A stretch of DNA of 64,000 nt from Cupriavidus sp. D384 (lineage in GTDB: Bacteria > Pseudomonadota > Gammaproteobacteria > Burkholderiales > Burkholderiaceae), in assembly GCF_001652915.1 (NCBI RefSeq), contig NZ_BBQI01000001.1:1-64000 (forward strand). Reading direction: 5' to 3'. Both the position numbers and the translations under genes were made by a program. Positions 50,087-58,716 of this stretch are shown here, piece by piece; position 1 is the first letter of the stretch, and each line of letters starts with the position of its first letter. The notes under the pieces were generated by a model, which was not told where the DNA came from, made no database searches, and saw only the letters and a list, made by a program, of their open reading frames with translations.

Positions 50087-50920
50087 TCAGTAGCGGATGG
50101 TGGCGACCTCGCGCAGGGCATCGGGCGTGGCGGTGCCGAAGCCGAAGAATTCCAGGTAGGCCGGGATCATCTCGAACAGCATGTCGGTGCCGACCTGGAC
50201 CTTGCAGCCGCGTGCTGCGGCGACCTCCAGGAACGGCGTGTATTCGGACTTCATCACGACTTCGCCGACGGTTGCGCCCGGCGCGATGCGCGACACGTCG
50301 AACGGCAGCGGGTCGCCGGGGTTCATGCCGAGCGGTGTGGCGTTGACCACCACGTCGTAGCCATGCGGATCGTTGTGCCCCGTGACCACGCGCAAGGCCG
50401 GATAGTGGGCGGACAGACGTTGGCGCAGCGCGTCTGCCGATGCCTCGCGGGTGTCGAACAGCGCCAGTTCGGCCACGCCGGCGGCCGCCAGCGATGCGGC
50501 GATGGCCGAGCCGACCCCGCCGCATCCGGACACCATCGCGCGGGCGCCGGGCAGTTGGCAGCCCTTGCGGCGGATGCCGTTGACGAACCCGGCGCCGTCG
50601 AACTGGTCGCCCACGAGCTTGCCGTCATCGCGCAGCAGCACGGCATTGCATGCGCCGGCGATGCGCGCGGTGGGCGTGAGTTCATCAACCAGTTCGACGG
50701 TGGTCACCTTGTGCGGCATCGTGACCAGCGCCCCCCGGATATTCGTGAGGCGGAACAGCGCGCGGAAGAAGGCGGGATAGTCGTCGGGCCGGACGCCCAT
50801 CGGCATCACCACGGCGTTGATCCCCTGGCTGGCGAACCAGGGGTTGTAGATCATCGGCGCCTTGAAGGACTCGGTCGGATAGCCGAGGTGCGCGATGAGA
50901 AGTGTCTTGCCATTGATCAT
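50087..50920 (-). CDS. shikimate/quinate dehydrogenase family protein
   Basis: The 277-residue protein has the AroE fold. The substrate lysine lies in ALVTMPHKVTTVE, and the NAD(P) motif is VSGCGGVGSAIAASLAAAG. The usual NTDG motif is replaced by QFDG (GDQFDGAGF), so the catalytic Asp stays but the loop differs from biosynthetic AroE; this is seen in quinate/shikimate-catabolic and aminoshikimate-type paralogues. With the dehydratase-like protein it could convert shikimate to protocatechuate. It is 55 bp upstream of the MFS gene on the same strand. Confidence 0.85.
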   Translation of the reverse strand: MINGKTLLIAHLGYPTESFKAPMIYNPWFASQGINAVVMPMGVRPDDYPAFFRALFRLTNIRGALVTMPHKVTTVELVDELTPTARIAGACNAVLLRDDGKLVGDQFDGAGFVNGIRRKGCQLPGARAMVSGCGGVGSAIAASLAAAGVAELALFDTREASADALRQRLSAHYPALRVVTGHNDPHGYDVVVNATPLGMNPGDPLPFDVSRIAPGATVGEVVMKSEYTPFLEVAAARGCKVQVGTDMLFEMIPAYLEFFGFGTATPDALREVATIRY

Positions 50921-51169
50921 GGGAGGTCGGGGGCGAAGGTGGTCGTCAGGGGATCGTCGTGCGATCTGTCTATGCGTGGCTGCCGGGGGCCTTGTCATGA
51001 CGTAACAGTAGTAGCGCGGGGCCACCGGGGCCAAGCGTACTGAAGCCGACTTCGCGCGATTAATGAACGCCGGTGGGCGATCAATGACCGGAGCTGGGGT
51101 TTCTACGGAGGGGTGCCTGCAAGCCGCAGCAGGCATGATCGGCATGCCCATATTCGTACAGGAAAGACC

Positions 51170-52279
51170 ATGACAGACGCCGCCTCCAACGTGTTCGCGC
51201 CCAACGTGGATGGCTTCGAGACCTGGGACAATCCGCTGGGCATCCAGGGCTACGAATTCATCGAATTCGCGTCGCCCGACCCCGTCCAGCTTGGCCGGAC
51301 CTTCGAACGTTTTGGCTTTTCTGCGATTGCGCAGCATCGGCACAAGAACGTGCGGCTATACCGGCAGGGCGAGATGAATTTCATCGTCGATGCCGAGCCC
51401 GACTCGTTTGCGGTGCGCTATGCGTCGGAATACGGCCTGTCGATCTGCGCGCTGGGACTGCGCGTGCAGGACGCCGCAGCCGCCTACGCGCGTGCGGTGG
51501 AGGCGGGCGCGTGGCCGTTCGAGGGCGGCACCGTCGGGCCCATGGAACTCAACATCCCGGCAATCCAGGGCATCGGCCAGTCCCTGATCTACTTTGTGGA
51601 CCGCTGGCGCGGCAAGGAGGGCCGGCCCGGCGACGTAGGCGATATCTCGATCTACGACGTCGACTTCCGCCCCTTGCCACCAGCGTCGCCGCATGCCGAT
51701 GCAGGCTTGCAGCGCGTGGACCATCTGGCCCAGGCGGTGGATGCCGGGCATCTCGATGAATGGATGGATTTCTATCGCCGCGTGCTCGGGTTCCGCGAGA
51801 TCCACGAGGTCAATCCGCAATGGCAACTGGCCAGCGACGCGCGCGTGCTGCTGTCGCCGTGCGGCCAGATCCGCATCCCGTTGTACGAGAAGGGCACTCC
51901 GCGCCATGACCAGATGCGTCACTACCTGTCTGATGCCCATGGCGAGGGCATCCAGCACATCGCGCTGGCGACAGATGACCTGGTAGCCAGCGCGGGCATG
52001 CTGGCACGCAACGGCGTGTCGTTCGTGGAGCCGCCTGCGTCCTACTACGACACGCTGGACGCCCGGCTGCCGGGACATCGGCTGGACGTCGACGCGCTGC
52101 GCCGCCATGGCATCCTGGCCGACGGCGCCGTACGACCCGACAACGGCCCCGAGCAATTCCTGCAGGCATTCGCGAAGCGCGAGGCAGGCGAGTTCTTCTT
52201 CGAGATCGTCCAGCGCGACGGCCACCATGGATTTGGCGAAGGCAACCTGCCGGTGCTGGAGGCGCTGTATCGGGGGTGA
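51170..52279 (+). CDS. 4-hydroxyphenylpyruvate dioxygenase-like VOC protein
   Basis: The 369-residue protein matches HPPD along its whole length: IQGYEFIEFASPDP at the start, RVDHLAQAV, GEGIQHIALATDDL, DGHHGFGEGNLPVLEAL. The Fe ligands are H185, H263 and E345. By sequence it could be a true HPPD of tyrosine breakdown. However, it lies in the quinate/shikimate cluster, and QuiC1 fusions carry just such a domain after the dehydratase domain, so it may be the freed partner of the 44661-45548 gene. AGGAAAG precedes the ATG. It is divergent from the shikimate dehydrogenase gene. Confidence 0.8.
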   Translation: MTDAASNVFAPNVDGFETWDNPLGIQGYEFIEFASPDPVQLGRTFERFGFSAIAQHRHKNVRLYRQGEMNFIVDAEPDSFAVRYASEYGLSICALGLRVQDAAAAYARAVEAGAWPFEGGTVGPMELNIPAIQGIGQSLIYFVDRWRGKEGRPGDVGDISIYDVDFRPLPPASPHADAGLQRVDHLAQAVDAGHLDEWMDFYRRVLGFREIHEVNPQWQLASDARVLLSPCGQIRIPLYEKGTPRHDQMRHYLSDAHGEGIQHIALATDDLVASAGMLARNGVSFVEPPASYYDTLDARLPGHRLDVDALRRHGILADGAVRPDNGPEQFLQAFAKREAGEFFFEIVQRDGHHGFGEGNLPVLEALYRG

Positions 52280-52374
52280 TCTTCCGGCGGATCTGACAGT
52301 AGGGCGGTGCCCACGCAAATCCTTTTGCGATTGCGCCGTTGTCTCATAGTCGCGGCATTTCCGGCGCGCTACAA

Positions 52375-52408
52375 AGCAAAAGGCCTCCCGATTGGGAGGC
52401 CTTTTGCT
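52375..52408. terminator. strong palindromic terminator after the HPPD-like gene
   Basis: A perfect 15-bp inverted repeat (agcaaaaggcctccc/gggaggccttttgct, loop gatt) with A4 and T4 inside the arms. It separates the catabolic cluster from the Abi-like gene, which therefore needs its own promoter. Confidence 0.88.
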
Positions 52409-52435
52409 CCTTACGCCGGGGCGCCCTTGCGGGGT

Positions 52436-53398
52436 ATGCCGATCGACGCGCCGGAACGAATCCTAGTAGCTCCTCTGGACCATGTCAACGCCATGCGGAC
52501 TCCATCTCCCGACAACTTCGAACGCGTCGTTTCCCTGCCACGCCTGAACAACTACAAGGACTATTTCAAACTAGATACGATGGACGAGGCCATTGGCTTG
52601 TACTTGTGGAATGGCGAAGTCTCTTCATGTTTTGCGTCGCACCTTGCGTACTTTGAAATTGCAGTACGCAACAGCGTCCACCGGGAGATGTCGCTGTTCT
52701 ACAGCAAGGGTGAAAGCGAGAGTTGTCACTGGTACGACTTGATATGGAAGTCCCTGAAGCAGGCGTCCCGAAGGAAGGTCGACGAGGTTCGTGAGCGGCG
52801 CCATGGGAGTAACCTCGGCCCAGACGAAATCGTGGCAAGCCTTTCTTTCGGATTCTGGCCCGTGGTACTCCACAACGTCGCTGCTGCGCACGCGTCGCGC
52901 ATCCTGCCCGCCGTGTTTCCATTTCATCCGCTCAGCGCGTCAGCATTGTTGTGGAGCGATGTACGAACGCGCAGGGCGGCGCTGGAGTTCGTCTTCGAGC
53001 TTCACGGTTTCAGGAACCGTCTTGCCCACCACGAGCCGCTGTGGAAATTTCGTGCGATCAAGGATGCGAAGAATCCCGCGAGGATCATTGAGTTTGCCTC
53101 CCGGAGCCAGGCTGACAGCATTCGCAGGCTAAAACGGCTACTTGGCATGCTTGAAGACGCCATCGGCTATATCGACCCGGTCCTGCAGCACGAGCTCGTC
53201 CAAGCCTCCTGGCGCCAACGCCTGGATTTCCTCCTGACCGAGCGGGGCATCCAGCGCTATCGTGGCCGCAAGCATGTGCCCGATACGGCAGTCCTGACGC
53301 CGGCCGAGTTCAGATACCGCTTTGCCCTGATTGGCCGGAACAACCAGCCGGTTCGCGTCCGGCGCGCGCGTTCCAGTGGGCTGTTTGTCCCCGATTGA
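52436..53398 (+). CDS. Abi-family (HEPN-type) protein
   Basis: A 320-residue protein (301 if the ATG at 52493 is used; neither has a clear ribosome-binding site). It looks like Abi_2/AbiD-AbiF proteins, abortive-infection factors that belong to the HEPN RNase superfamily. Residues 68-85 (SHLAYFEIAVRNSVHREM) match the N-terminal family motif and R193-H199 (FRNRLAHHEPLW) gives the RNxxxHH catalytic pattern. The C-terminal 80 residues are basic. Base composition is lower in GC and richer in AAG, AGG, CTA and GTA codons than neighbouring genes, which suggests transfer. It stands alone between a terminator and ribA. A defence role is inferred from family. Confidence 0.75.
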   Translation: MPIDAPERILVAPLDHVNAMRTPSPDNFERVVSLPRLNNYKDYFKLDTMDEAIGLYLWNGEVSSCFASHLAYFEIAVRNSVHREMSLFYSKGESESCHWYDLIWKSLKQASRRKVDEVRERRHGSNLGPDEIVASLSFGFWPVVLHNVAAAHASRILPAVFPFHPLSASALLWSDVRTRRAALEFVFELHGFRNRLAHHEPLWKFRAIKDAKNPARIIEFASRSQADSIRRLKRLLGMLEDAIGYIDPVLQHELVQASWRQRLDFLLTERGIQRYRGRKHVPDTAVLTPAEFRYRFALIGRNNQPVRVRRARSSGLFVPD

Positions 53399-53581
53399 AC
53401 CCGCCCCGGGCCATGTGCGGCCTACCGCCCGGTAACCCCTCGGCGGATGGCGGAATGCATTTCGCGGTATCCTTGCCGGCATGCCGCGTCGGCGCCTCTC
53501 CCAATCGGCGCTCCGTGGCGCGCCTGCCCCGCGCCTGCATCATGCCCCGCGGGCCCCATGGCGCCTCCAGTGAACATCAAT

Positions 53582-54178
53582 ATGAAAGACCTAGAAAGTG
53601 AGCTGATCGGCTCCGCCCGTCTGCCGACCCGCTATGGCCAATTCACCGCCCATGCCTTCCAGGGCGTGGACACCGGCACAGAACATCTTGCGCTCTCGAT
53701 GGGCGACATCTCGGGCGAGGACGTGCTGTTGCGCCTGCATTCCGAGTGCCTGACCGGCGATGTGTTCGGCTCGTGCCGCTGCGACTGTGGCGAGCAGCTT
53801 GACCTGGCCATGAAAAAGATTGCAGAGGAAGGCCGCGGCGTCCTGCTGTACCTGCGCGGGCATGAAGGCCGCGGCATTGGCCTGTCGAACAAGATCCGCG
53901 CCTATGCGCTGCAGGACACCGGCCTGGATACCGTCGACGCCAACCTGGCGCTGGGCCAGGCGATCGATTCGCGGACCTATGCGTTTGCCGCCGATTTCCT
54001 GCGCCAGTGGGGCGTCTCGTCGGTTCGGCTGATGAGCAACAATCCCATCAAGATCAAGGCGCTGGAAGACGCGGGCATCCGGGTGACGGAGCAGATGCGT
54101 CACATCGTGCCGTCCAACTCCGAAAACGAAAAGTATCTCGCGACCAAGCGGTCGCGCATGGGTCACTTGCTGGACTGA
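53582..54178 (+). CDS. ribA: GTP cyclohydrolase II
   Basis: RibA opens GTP to start riboflavin synthesis. The 198-residue stand-alone form has the zinc-binding region [23 protein letters not shown] (three Cys), [16 protein letters not shown] and LMSNNPIKI. The ATG at 53582 is used; a GTG four codons upstream (53570) is possible. No FMN riboswitch is visible in the 183 bp upstream. Confidence 0.94.
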   Translation: MKDLESELIGSARLPTRYGQFTAHAFQGVDTGTEHLALSMGDISGEDVLLRLHSECLTGDVFGSCRCDCGEQLDLAMKKIAEEGRGVLLYLRGHEGRGIGLSNKIRAYALQDTGLDTVDANLALGQAIDSRTYAFAADFLRQWGVSSVRLMSNNPIKIKALEDAGIRVTEQMRHIVPSNSENEKYLATKRSRMGHLLD

Positions 54179-54365
54179 CCCTGGACGCACCCGGCACGTT
54201 GCTGGCCTGTAGGCATAGGCCGACAACGCCTTGCGAGGCCCCCCGACAGCCCGGCTGGGGCCACTCTTCTATCTTGGAATAAAGGGCCGCGCCGCTTCAT
54301 GCGCCGCGCGGGATGTTCCATGCGCGTCGCGCGGTGCGCGCGCGTTGTGATGAGAGGAGTCCGTC

Positions 54366-54821
54366 ATGGCTGACAACAACGTCTCTGTGCTTAACGACCT
54401 GATCGAAGTCTCGCGCGACGGCGAGGAGGGGTTTCGCAAGGCTGCCGACGATGCCAAGAACCCGGAACTGAAGACTCTGTTTTCAAGCCGGGCCACCGAG
54501 ATTGGCGCTGCAGTGCGCGAACTCCAGGGCCAGGTTGCCGCGTTGGGTGGCAAGCCTGAAGACCACGGCAGCATGGCTGGCGCGCTGCATCGAGGCTGGA
54601 TCAGCCTGCGTACGGCGGTATCGGATCGTTCCGACCTGGCCATTCTGGAAGAGACCGAGAAGGGCGAGGACGTTGCCAAGAAGAAATATGCCGATGCGCT
54701 GCAGGAAGCCGATCTCAGTTTCGATATTCGCGCGCTGATCGAGCGGCAATACCAGGGCGTGCTGCGTAATCACGACCTGATTCGGGATCTGCGCAATCGC
54801 TATCGCGCGAGCGGCGAATGA
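54366..54821 (+). CDS. PA2169-family four-helix-bundle protein (DUF2383)
   Basis: This 151-residue, fully helical protein has VLNDLIEVSRDGEEGFRKAADDAKNPELKTLF and the repeat-like second half with RALIERQYQGVLRNHDLIRDLRN. This matches the DUF2383 ferritin-like four-helix family. It has an own ribosome-binding site (GAGAGGAGT) and its own terminator. Function unknown; the next gene is bacterioferritin. Confidence 0.88.
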   Translation: MADNNVSVLNDLIEVSRDGEEGFRKAADDAKNPELKTLFSSRATEIGAAVRELQGQVAALGGKPEDHGSMAGALHRGWISLRTAVSDRSDLAILEETEKGEDVAKKKYADALQEADLSFDIRALIERQYQGVLRNHDLIRDLRNRYRASGE

Positions 54822-54842
54822 ATGACCCGGTCAATATGACGC

Positions 54843-54871
54843 AAGGCGCCTCCATTGAGAGGCGCCTTTTT
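54843..54871 (+). terminator. intrinsic terminator after the DUF2383 gene
   Basis: Stem aaggcgcctc/gaggcgcctt with a 6-nt loop, followed by T-run (54867-54871). It separates the DUF2383 gene from bfr. Confidence 0.9.
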
Positions 54872-55033
54872 ATTACCTCGAAATCGGAATCAGTATCACT
54901 CGCATAATCATCGTTGCGAGGTATTTTGCCATTCCTTCATCGATGGCCGCCCGGAAAGCCGCGCCGGGCTTGAAGTTCCGGAGCGGGGGATTACCATGAA
55001 AATCGTCGCCGGGACGTATTGGGGATCAAGGTC

Positions 55034-55513
55034 ATGAAAGCAGACAAGAAGGTAATTCAGTTGCTCAACGGTCAGCTCAAGCACGAACTGACGGCAATCA
55101 ACCAGTATTTTCTGCATGCCCGCATGTATCGCCATTGGGGGCTCCAGGCGCTGGGCAAACATGAGTACGACGAGTCGATCGAGGAAATGAAGCATGCCGA
55201 TCGGCTGATCGAACGAATTCTCATGCTCGACGGCCTGCCCAATCTGCAGGACCTGGACAAGCTGATGATTGGCGAGAACACCGAGGAAATGCTCGGCTGC
55301 GATCTCAAGCTCGAACTGGTGTCGCAAGCCAGCCTGAAGGAAGCGATCAAGTATTTCGAATCGGTGGGCGACTATGTCTCGCGCCAGATCGTCACTGACA
55401 TCCTGGATGACACCGAAGACCATATCGACTGGCTGCAGACCCAGATCGAGCTGGTCGGCAAGGTTGGTGTGCAGAACTACCTGCAGTCGGCCATGGGCAG
55501 CCCGGAGGAGTAG
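55034..55513 (+). CDS. bfr: bacterioferritin
   Basis: This 24-mer iron-storage haemoprotein has 159 residues. The ferroxidase ligands E18, E51 and H54 and the haem ligand M52 are at canonical positions; later ligands lie in LKLELVSQ (E94 region) and [10 protein letters not shown]. The ATG at 55034 gives [15 protein letters not shown], the family start; an in-frame TTG lies at 55019. No bacterioferritin-associated ferredoxin gene is adjacent. Confidence 0.95.
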   Translation: MKADKKVIQLLNGQLKHELTAINQYFLHARMYRHWGLQALGKHEYDESIEEMKHADRLIERILMLDGLPNLQDLDKLMIGENTEEMLGCDLKLELVSQASLKEAIKYFESVGDYVSRQIVTDILDDTEDHIDWLQTQIELVGKVGVQNYLQSAMGSPEE

Positions 55514-55648
55514 CCCGGCCGCCGGGTCGTGGCGCCGCGTGGCAACAGGCCTTCGCAGGCAGAACGGACCCACGCCCTGCAGACTTCTCCCAGTTCGGCT
55601 ACACTGCGCCCCGCACCACTGATCGGCCCGTCCGGGCCGGCATCCCGG

Positions 55649-55723
55649 GGCGGGGTGGCAGAGTGGTTATGCGACGGCCTGCAAAGCCGTTTACGACGGT
55701 TCGATTCCGTATCCCCGCCTCCA
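55649..55723 (+). tRNA. tRNA-Cys(GCA)
   Basis: A 75-nt cloverleaf: acceptor GGCGGGG (55649-55655) with CCCCGCC (55713-55719), discriminator T and encoded CCA (55721-55723). Anticodon stem acggc/gccgt holds loop ctGCAaa with anticodon GCA at 55681-55683, and the T-loop reads ggTTCGATTcc. It is isolated from other tRNA genes. Confidence 0.97.
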
Positions 55724-56093
55724 CTCCCTGATTTTCCTTCCGTTTCTCTCGCGGTTTTCCGCTGACGCCGCATCGCTTGCGACGTTTTTCTCGCGCACGC
55801 ATTTTCTTCACGAAACACGCCGATACTGACTGGCGGGCCTGGCGCATTTCATGCTCGTTTTTTGACTGTGCATGGCACGCGTCGCATCCGGTGATTTCCC
55901 TCTGGAAACTCGGACGCGATTGCGATACTGTGAGGCGCGCATGCACCAATCGTCAGCAATTCACCGCTCTCTTTGGTGCCGTTGTCGTACGACTACCGGT
56001 CGTTGGCGCACGGCAGTTGGCGCACCAGGTTTCACCATGCAGGGCTTCCATGGCGTATCCGTCGCAACGTGATGAGAGAAACAGAGGCTCCAA
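55724..56093. other. 370-bp gap with no recognised gene
   Basis: I see only short frames without ribosome-binding sites or family features. There is no clear palindrome. The first part is pyrimidine-rich (ttttccttccgtttctctcgcggttttccg) directly after the tRNA. Confidence 0.6.
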
Positions 56094-56537
56094 ATGATTA
56101 AAGACATGCGAATCCGTATGGCTCAGCCTTCGGATACGCTCGCCATCGGCACCGTTCTTGAGCGGTGCGGCTTGCCGGTGGACGACCTGCCGCGACTCGT
56201 CGGCGAATTTCATGTGGCCGTGCTCGATGCGCAACTGGTGGGTTGCGCTTGTGCCGAGCTTTTTGGCGATACGGCGATTATCCGATCGGTGGCCGTGCTG
56301 CGCGAATGGCGCGACCAGGGTGTTGCCAGCCATCTGGTACACGCCGTGATGATGCGGGCGCGCGCCAATGGCAGCCGACGCGCGGTCTTGCTCACGTCCA
56401 CCTGTCCAAGCTACTTCGCGCGCTACGGTTTCTCGCTGATTCATGCGTCCAAGCTGCCGACCGAGGTGTTGGAGAGCCAGGAGTTCAGGCGGCTGCGCGA
56501 TACCAGCGCGCTGTGCATGAGCGCCGAACTGGCGTGA
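56094..56537 (+). CDS. ArsN2-like GNAT acetyltransferase
   Basis: The 147-residue protein has the GNAT core: acetyl-CoA motif RSVAVLREWRDQGVASHLVHAV and the C-terminal LLTSTCPSYFARYGFSLIHASKLPTEVLES...SALCMSAEL. The ending FF/YFARxGF...LP..(L)...F..L...SA.CM is the pattern of ArsN2, an acetyltransferase of some arsenic-resistance operons. No other ars genes are nearby, so the substrate is uncertain. AGAGG precedes the ATG. Confidence 0.8.
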   Translation: MIKDMRIRMAQPSDTLAIGTVLERCGLPVDDLPRLVGEFHVAVLDAQLVGCACAELFGDTAIIRSVAVLREWRDQGVASHLVHAVMMRARANGSRRAVLLTSTCPSYFARYGFSLIHASKLPTEVLESQEFRRLRDTSALCMSAELA

Positions 56538-56608
56538 GTGCCGGCAAGGTTTCGCAAAAGCGTCAATAATCGGGCCTTCACTTTCTGCCAGCGCATCGAG
56601 GAGACCCC

Positions 56609-57592
56609 ATGCCGACGACCGTCCGCGCCATCCGCCTTCACGAATTTGGTTTGCCGCAGGTCATGCGGCTGGAATCGGTAGAACTGCCGGAGCCGGGCCC
56701 CGGCGAGGCGCGCGTGCGGCACACGGCAATCGGCTTCAATTTCATCGATATCTACCAGCGCCGTGGCGCCTATCCGCTGCCGGCCGGCACCGGGCTCGGC
56801 TTCGAGGCTGCCGGCGTGGTGGAGGCCGTTGGCCAGGGCGTGACCGATGTGGCCGTGGGTGACCGCGTGGCCTATATGAATGCCGGCCTGGGCGCCTATT
56901 CGGAGGGCCGCAACGTGGCCGCCGACAAGCTCGTCAAGCTGCCCGGCAACGTCAGCGACGAACAAGCCGCGGCCACCATCTTCAAAGGCATGACCGCGCA
57001 GTACCTGGTACGCCACACCCACGCGGTGAAGCCTGGCGATACGGTGCTGGTGCATGCGGCGGCCGGCGGCGTGGGCCAGATCCTCAGCGGCTGGGCCAGG
57101 GCGCTCGGTGCGCGCGTGATCGGCACGGCCGGCTCGGCGGCCAAGTGCGAGCGCGCGCGGGCGGCAGGTTGCGATATCGCCATCGACTACAGCCATGGCG
57201 ACTGGGTCAAGCAGGTGCGCGATGCCACGGATGGGCGCGGCGTGACCGTGGTCTACGATGCCGTGGGCAAGGACACCTTCCTGGGTTCGCTCGACTGCGC
57301 GCAGACCTTCGGCATGGTGGTGCTGTACGGCGCGGCGTCGGGCCCGGCACCGGCCATCGAGCCCGAACTGCTCAACAAGAAGGGCTGCCTGTTCCTGACC
57401 CGGCCGTCCGTGTTTCCGCACAACGCCGATGCAACGCGCTTCCGCGCCAATGCCAAAGACCTGTTCGATGCCATCGCCGCAGGTCATGTGAAGGTCGATA
57501 TCGGCGCACGCTTCCCGCTGGCCGATGTGGCGCACGCCCACGAAGCGGCGGAGCGCCGCGAGACGACCGGCGCGATCCTGCTGCAGCCCTGA
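56609..57592 (+). CDS. NADPH:quinone oxidoreductase, zinc-independent MDR type
   Basis: This 327-residue medium-chain reductase resembles QOR/zeta-crystallin. It has GFNFIDIYQRRGAYPLP, the GLGFEAAGVV motif, and the NADPH-binding VHAAAGGVGQIL. No zinc-ligand set is present. It probably reduces quinones by one electron or enones; its true substrate is unknown. Confidence 0.92.
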   Translation: MPTTVRAIRLHEFGLPQVMRLESVELPEPGPGEARVRHTAIGFNFIDIYQRRGAYPLPAGTGLGFEAAGVVEAVGQGVTDVAVGDRVAYMNAGLGAYSEGRNVAADKLVKLPGNVSDEQAAATIFKGMTAQYLVRHTHAVKPGDTVLVHAAAGGVGQILSGWARALGARVIGTAGSAAKCERARAAGCDIAIDYSHGDWVKQVRDATDGRGVTVVYDAVGKDTFLGSLDCAQTFGMVVLYGAASGPAPAIEPELLNKKGCLFLTRPSVFPHNADATRFRANAKDLFDAIAAGHVKVDIGARFPLADVAHAHEAAERRETTGAILLQP

Positions 57593-57605
57593 GCCGGTCA
57601 GCGAA

Positions 57606-58604
57606 CTAGTGGCGATGCGGGGGCCGGCCTGGTGCCGGGCCATCGTCGCACTGGTTGATCTCGACGCTCACGTGCACCAGTTCCTCGTGGATTGACAGGG
57701 CCTGCCGCACCCTTTGCGGCGTCAGGGTGGCGTCGTGCGTGACCAGGCTGGCGATACAGGCAAACTGCTCGCGCCCCACGCGCCAGACGTGCAGGTCTGC
57801 CACGCGCGTGTGGCCTTCGCCGTGGGCGAATCCGTCGAGCACTTCGCGTACCTCTTCCACCACGGGGTGGTCCATCTCGCGGTCCAGCAGCACCGTGCCA
57901 CTCTGGCGCAGCAGGCCAATGGCCCAGCGGCCCACCAGCACGGCGCCCACCAGACCCATCACCGGATCGAGCCAGTTCCAGCCCAGCCACCAGCCGCCGG
58001 CCAGCGCCACGATTGCCAGCACCGACGTGGCGGCGTCGGCAATCACGTGCAGGTAGGCAGAACGCAGGTTGATGTCGTGATGCTGGTGGCCGTGGTCGTG
58101 CCCGTGGTCATGGTGGTGATCGTGCCCGTGGTCATGTCCGTGCCCATGATGGGCGCCGCCCAGGATCAACGCGCAGCCCAGGTTGACCAGCAGGCCGATG
58201 GCGGTCACGGCCATGGCTTCGCGGTAGTGGATCGGCGCCGGGCTGAACAGCCGTTCGACCGACCCGAAGGCCATCAGGCCAGCCACGCCCAGCAGGAACA
58301 CGGCGCTGGCAAAGGCGGCCAGCACCTCGATCTTCCACGTGCCGAACGTGAAGCGCGCGTCCTGCGCCAGCCGCCGGGCGGCCGCATAGGCAAACGCCGA
58401 CAGGCCGATGGCGACCGCGTGCGAACTCATATGCCAGCCGTCGGCCAGCAGCGCCATCGAATTGAAGCCCAGGCCGGCGGCGATCTCGATCGCCATCATC
58501 GCCAGCGTGATCCACATCACCAGGCGGGTGCCGCGTTCGGCGGCCTGGTTGCCGGTGTCGAAGACGTGGGAATGGGTCCACGTCGAGAAATTGCGGGTGT
58601 GCAT
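57606..58604 (-). CDS. dmeF: CDF-family Co2+/Ni2+ exporter DmeF
   Basis: The 332-residue cation-diffusion facilitator has an N-terminal WTHSHVFDTGNQAAERGT segment typical of DmeF, six membrane segments, and a long His-rich cytoplasmic loop (about 148-175, at least 12 His) between segments four and five. DmeF exports cobalt and other divalent metals across the inner membrane. A C-terminal CDF domain follows (VADLHVWRVG). Specificity is inferred from the family. Confidence 0.88.
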   Translation of the reverse strand: MHTRNFSTWTHSHVFDTGNQAAERGTRLVMWITLAMMAIEIAAGLGFNSMALLADGWHMSSHAVAIGLSAFAYAAARRLAQDARFTFGTWKIEVLAAFASAVFLLGVAGLMAFGSVERLFSPAPIHYREAMAVTAIGLLVNLGCALILGGAHHGHGHDHGHDHHHDHGHDHGHQHHDINLRSAYLHVIADAATSVLAIVALAGGWWLGWNWLDPVMGLVGAVLVGRWAIGLLRQSGTVLLDREMDHPVVEEVREVLDGFAHGEGHTRVADLHVWRVGREQFACIASLVTHDATLTPQRVRQALSIHEELVHVSVEINQCDDGPAPGRPPHRH

Positions 58605-58716
58605 GGCTGGATCCGTAAGGCGGGAAGGAAGGCAGTGGCTAGGGTAGCAGCCGTGCGCCGACAGTTATCTGACAACCATGGCGGCCAGAAGGTTGTTGTT
58701 CCCCGCGCGGGGCCCG

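Noticed and set aside
53399..53581. FMN riboswitch upstream of ribA
   Set aside because: None of the conserved RFN blocks is present in the 183 bp upstream.
55872..56072. A 66-codon frame between tRNA-Cys and the acetyltransferase gene
   Set aside because: No ribosome-binding site, no family features and Arg/Thr-rich composition; another frame of the same stretch is equally open.
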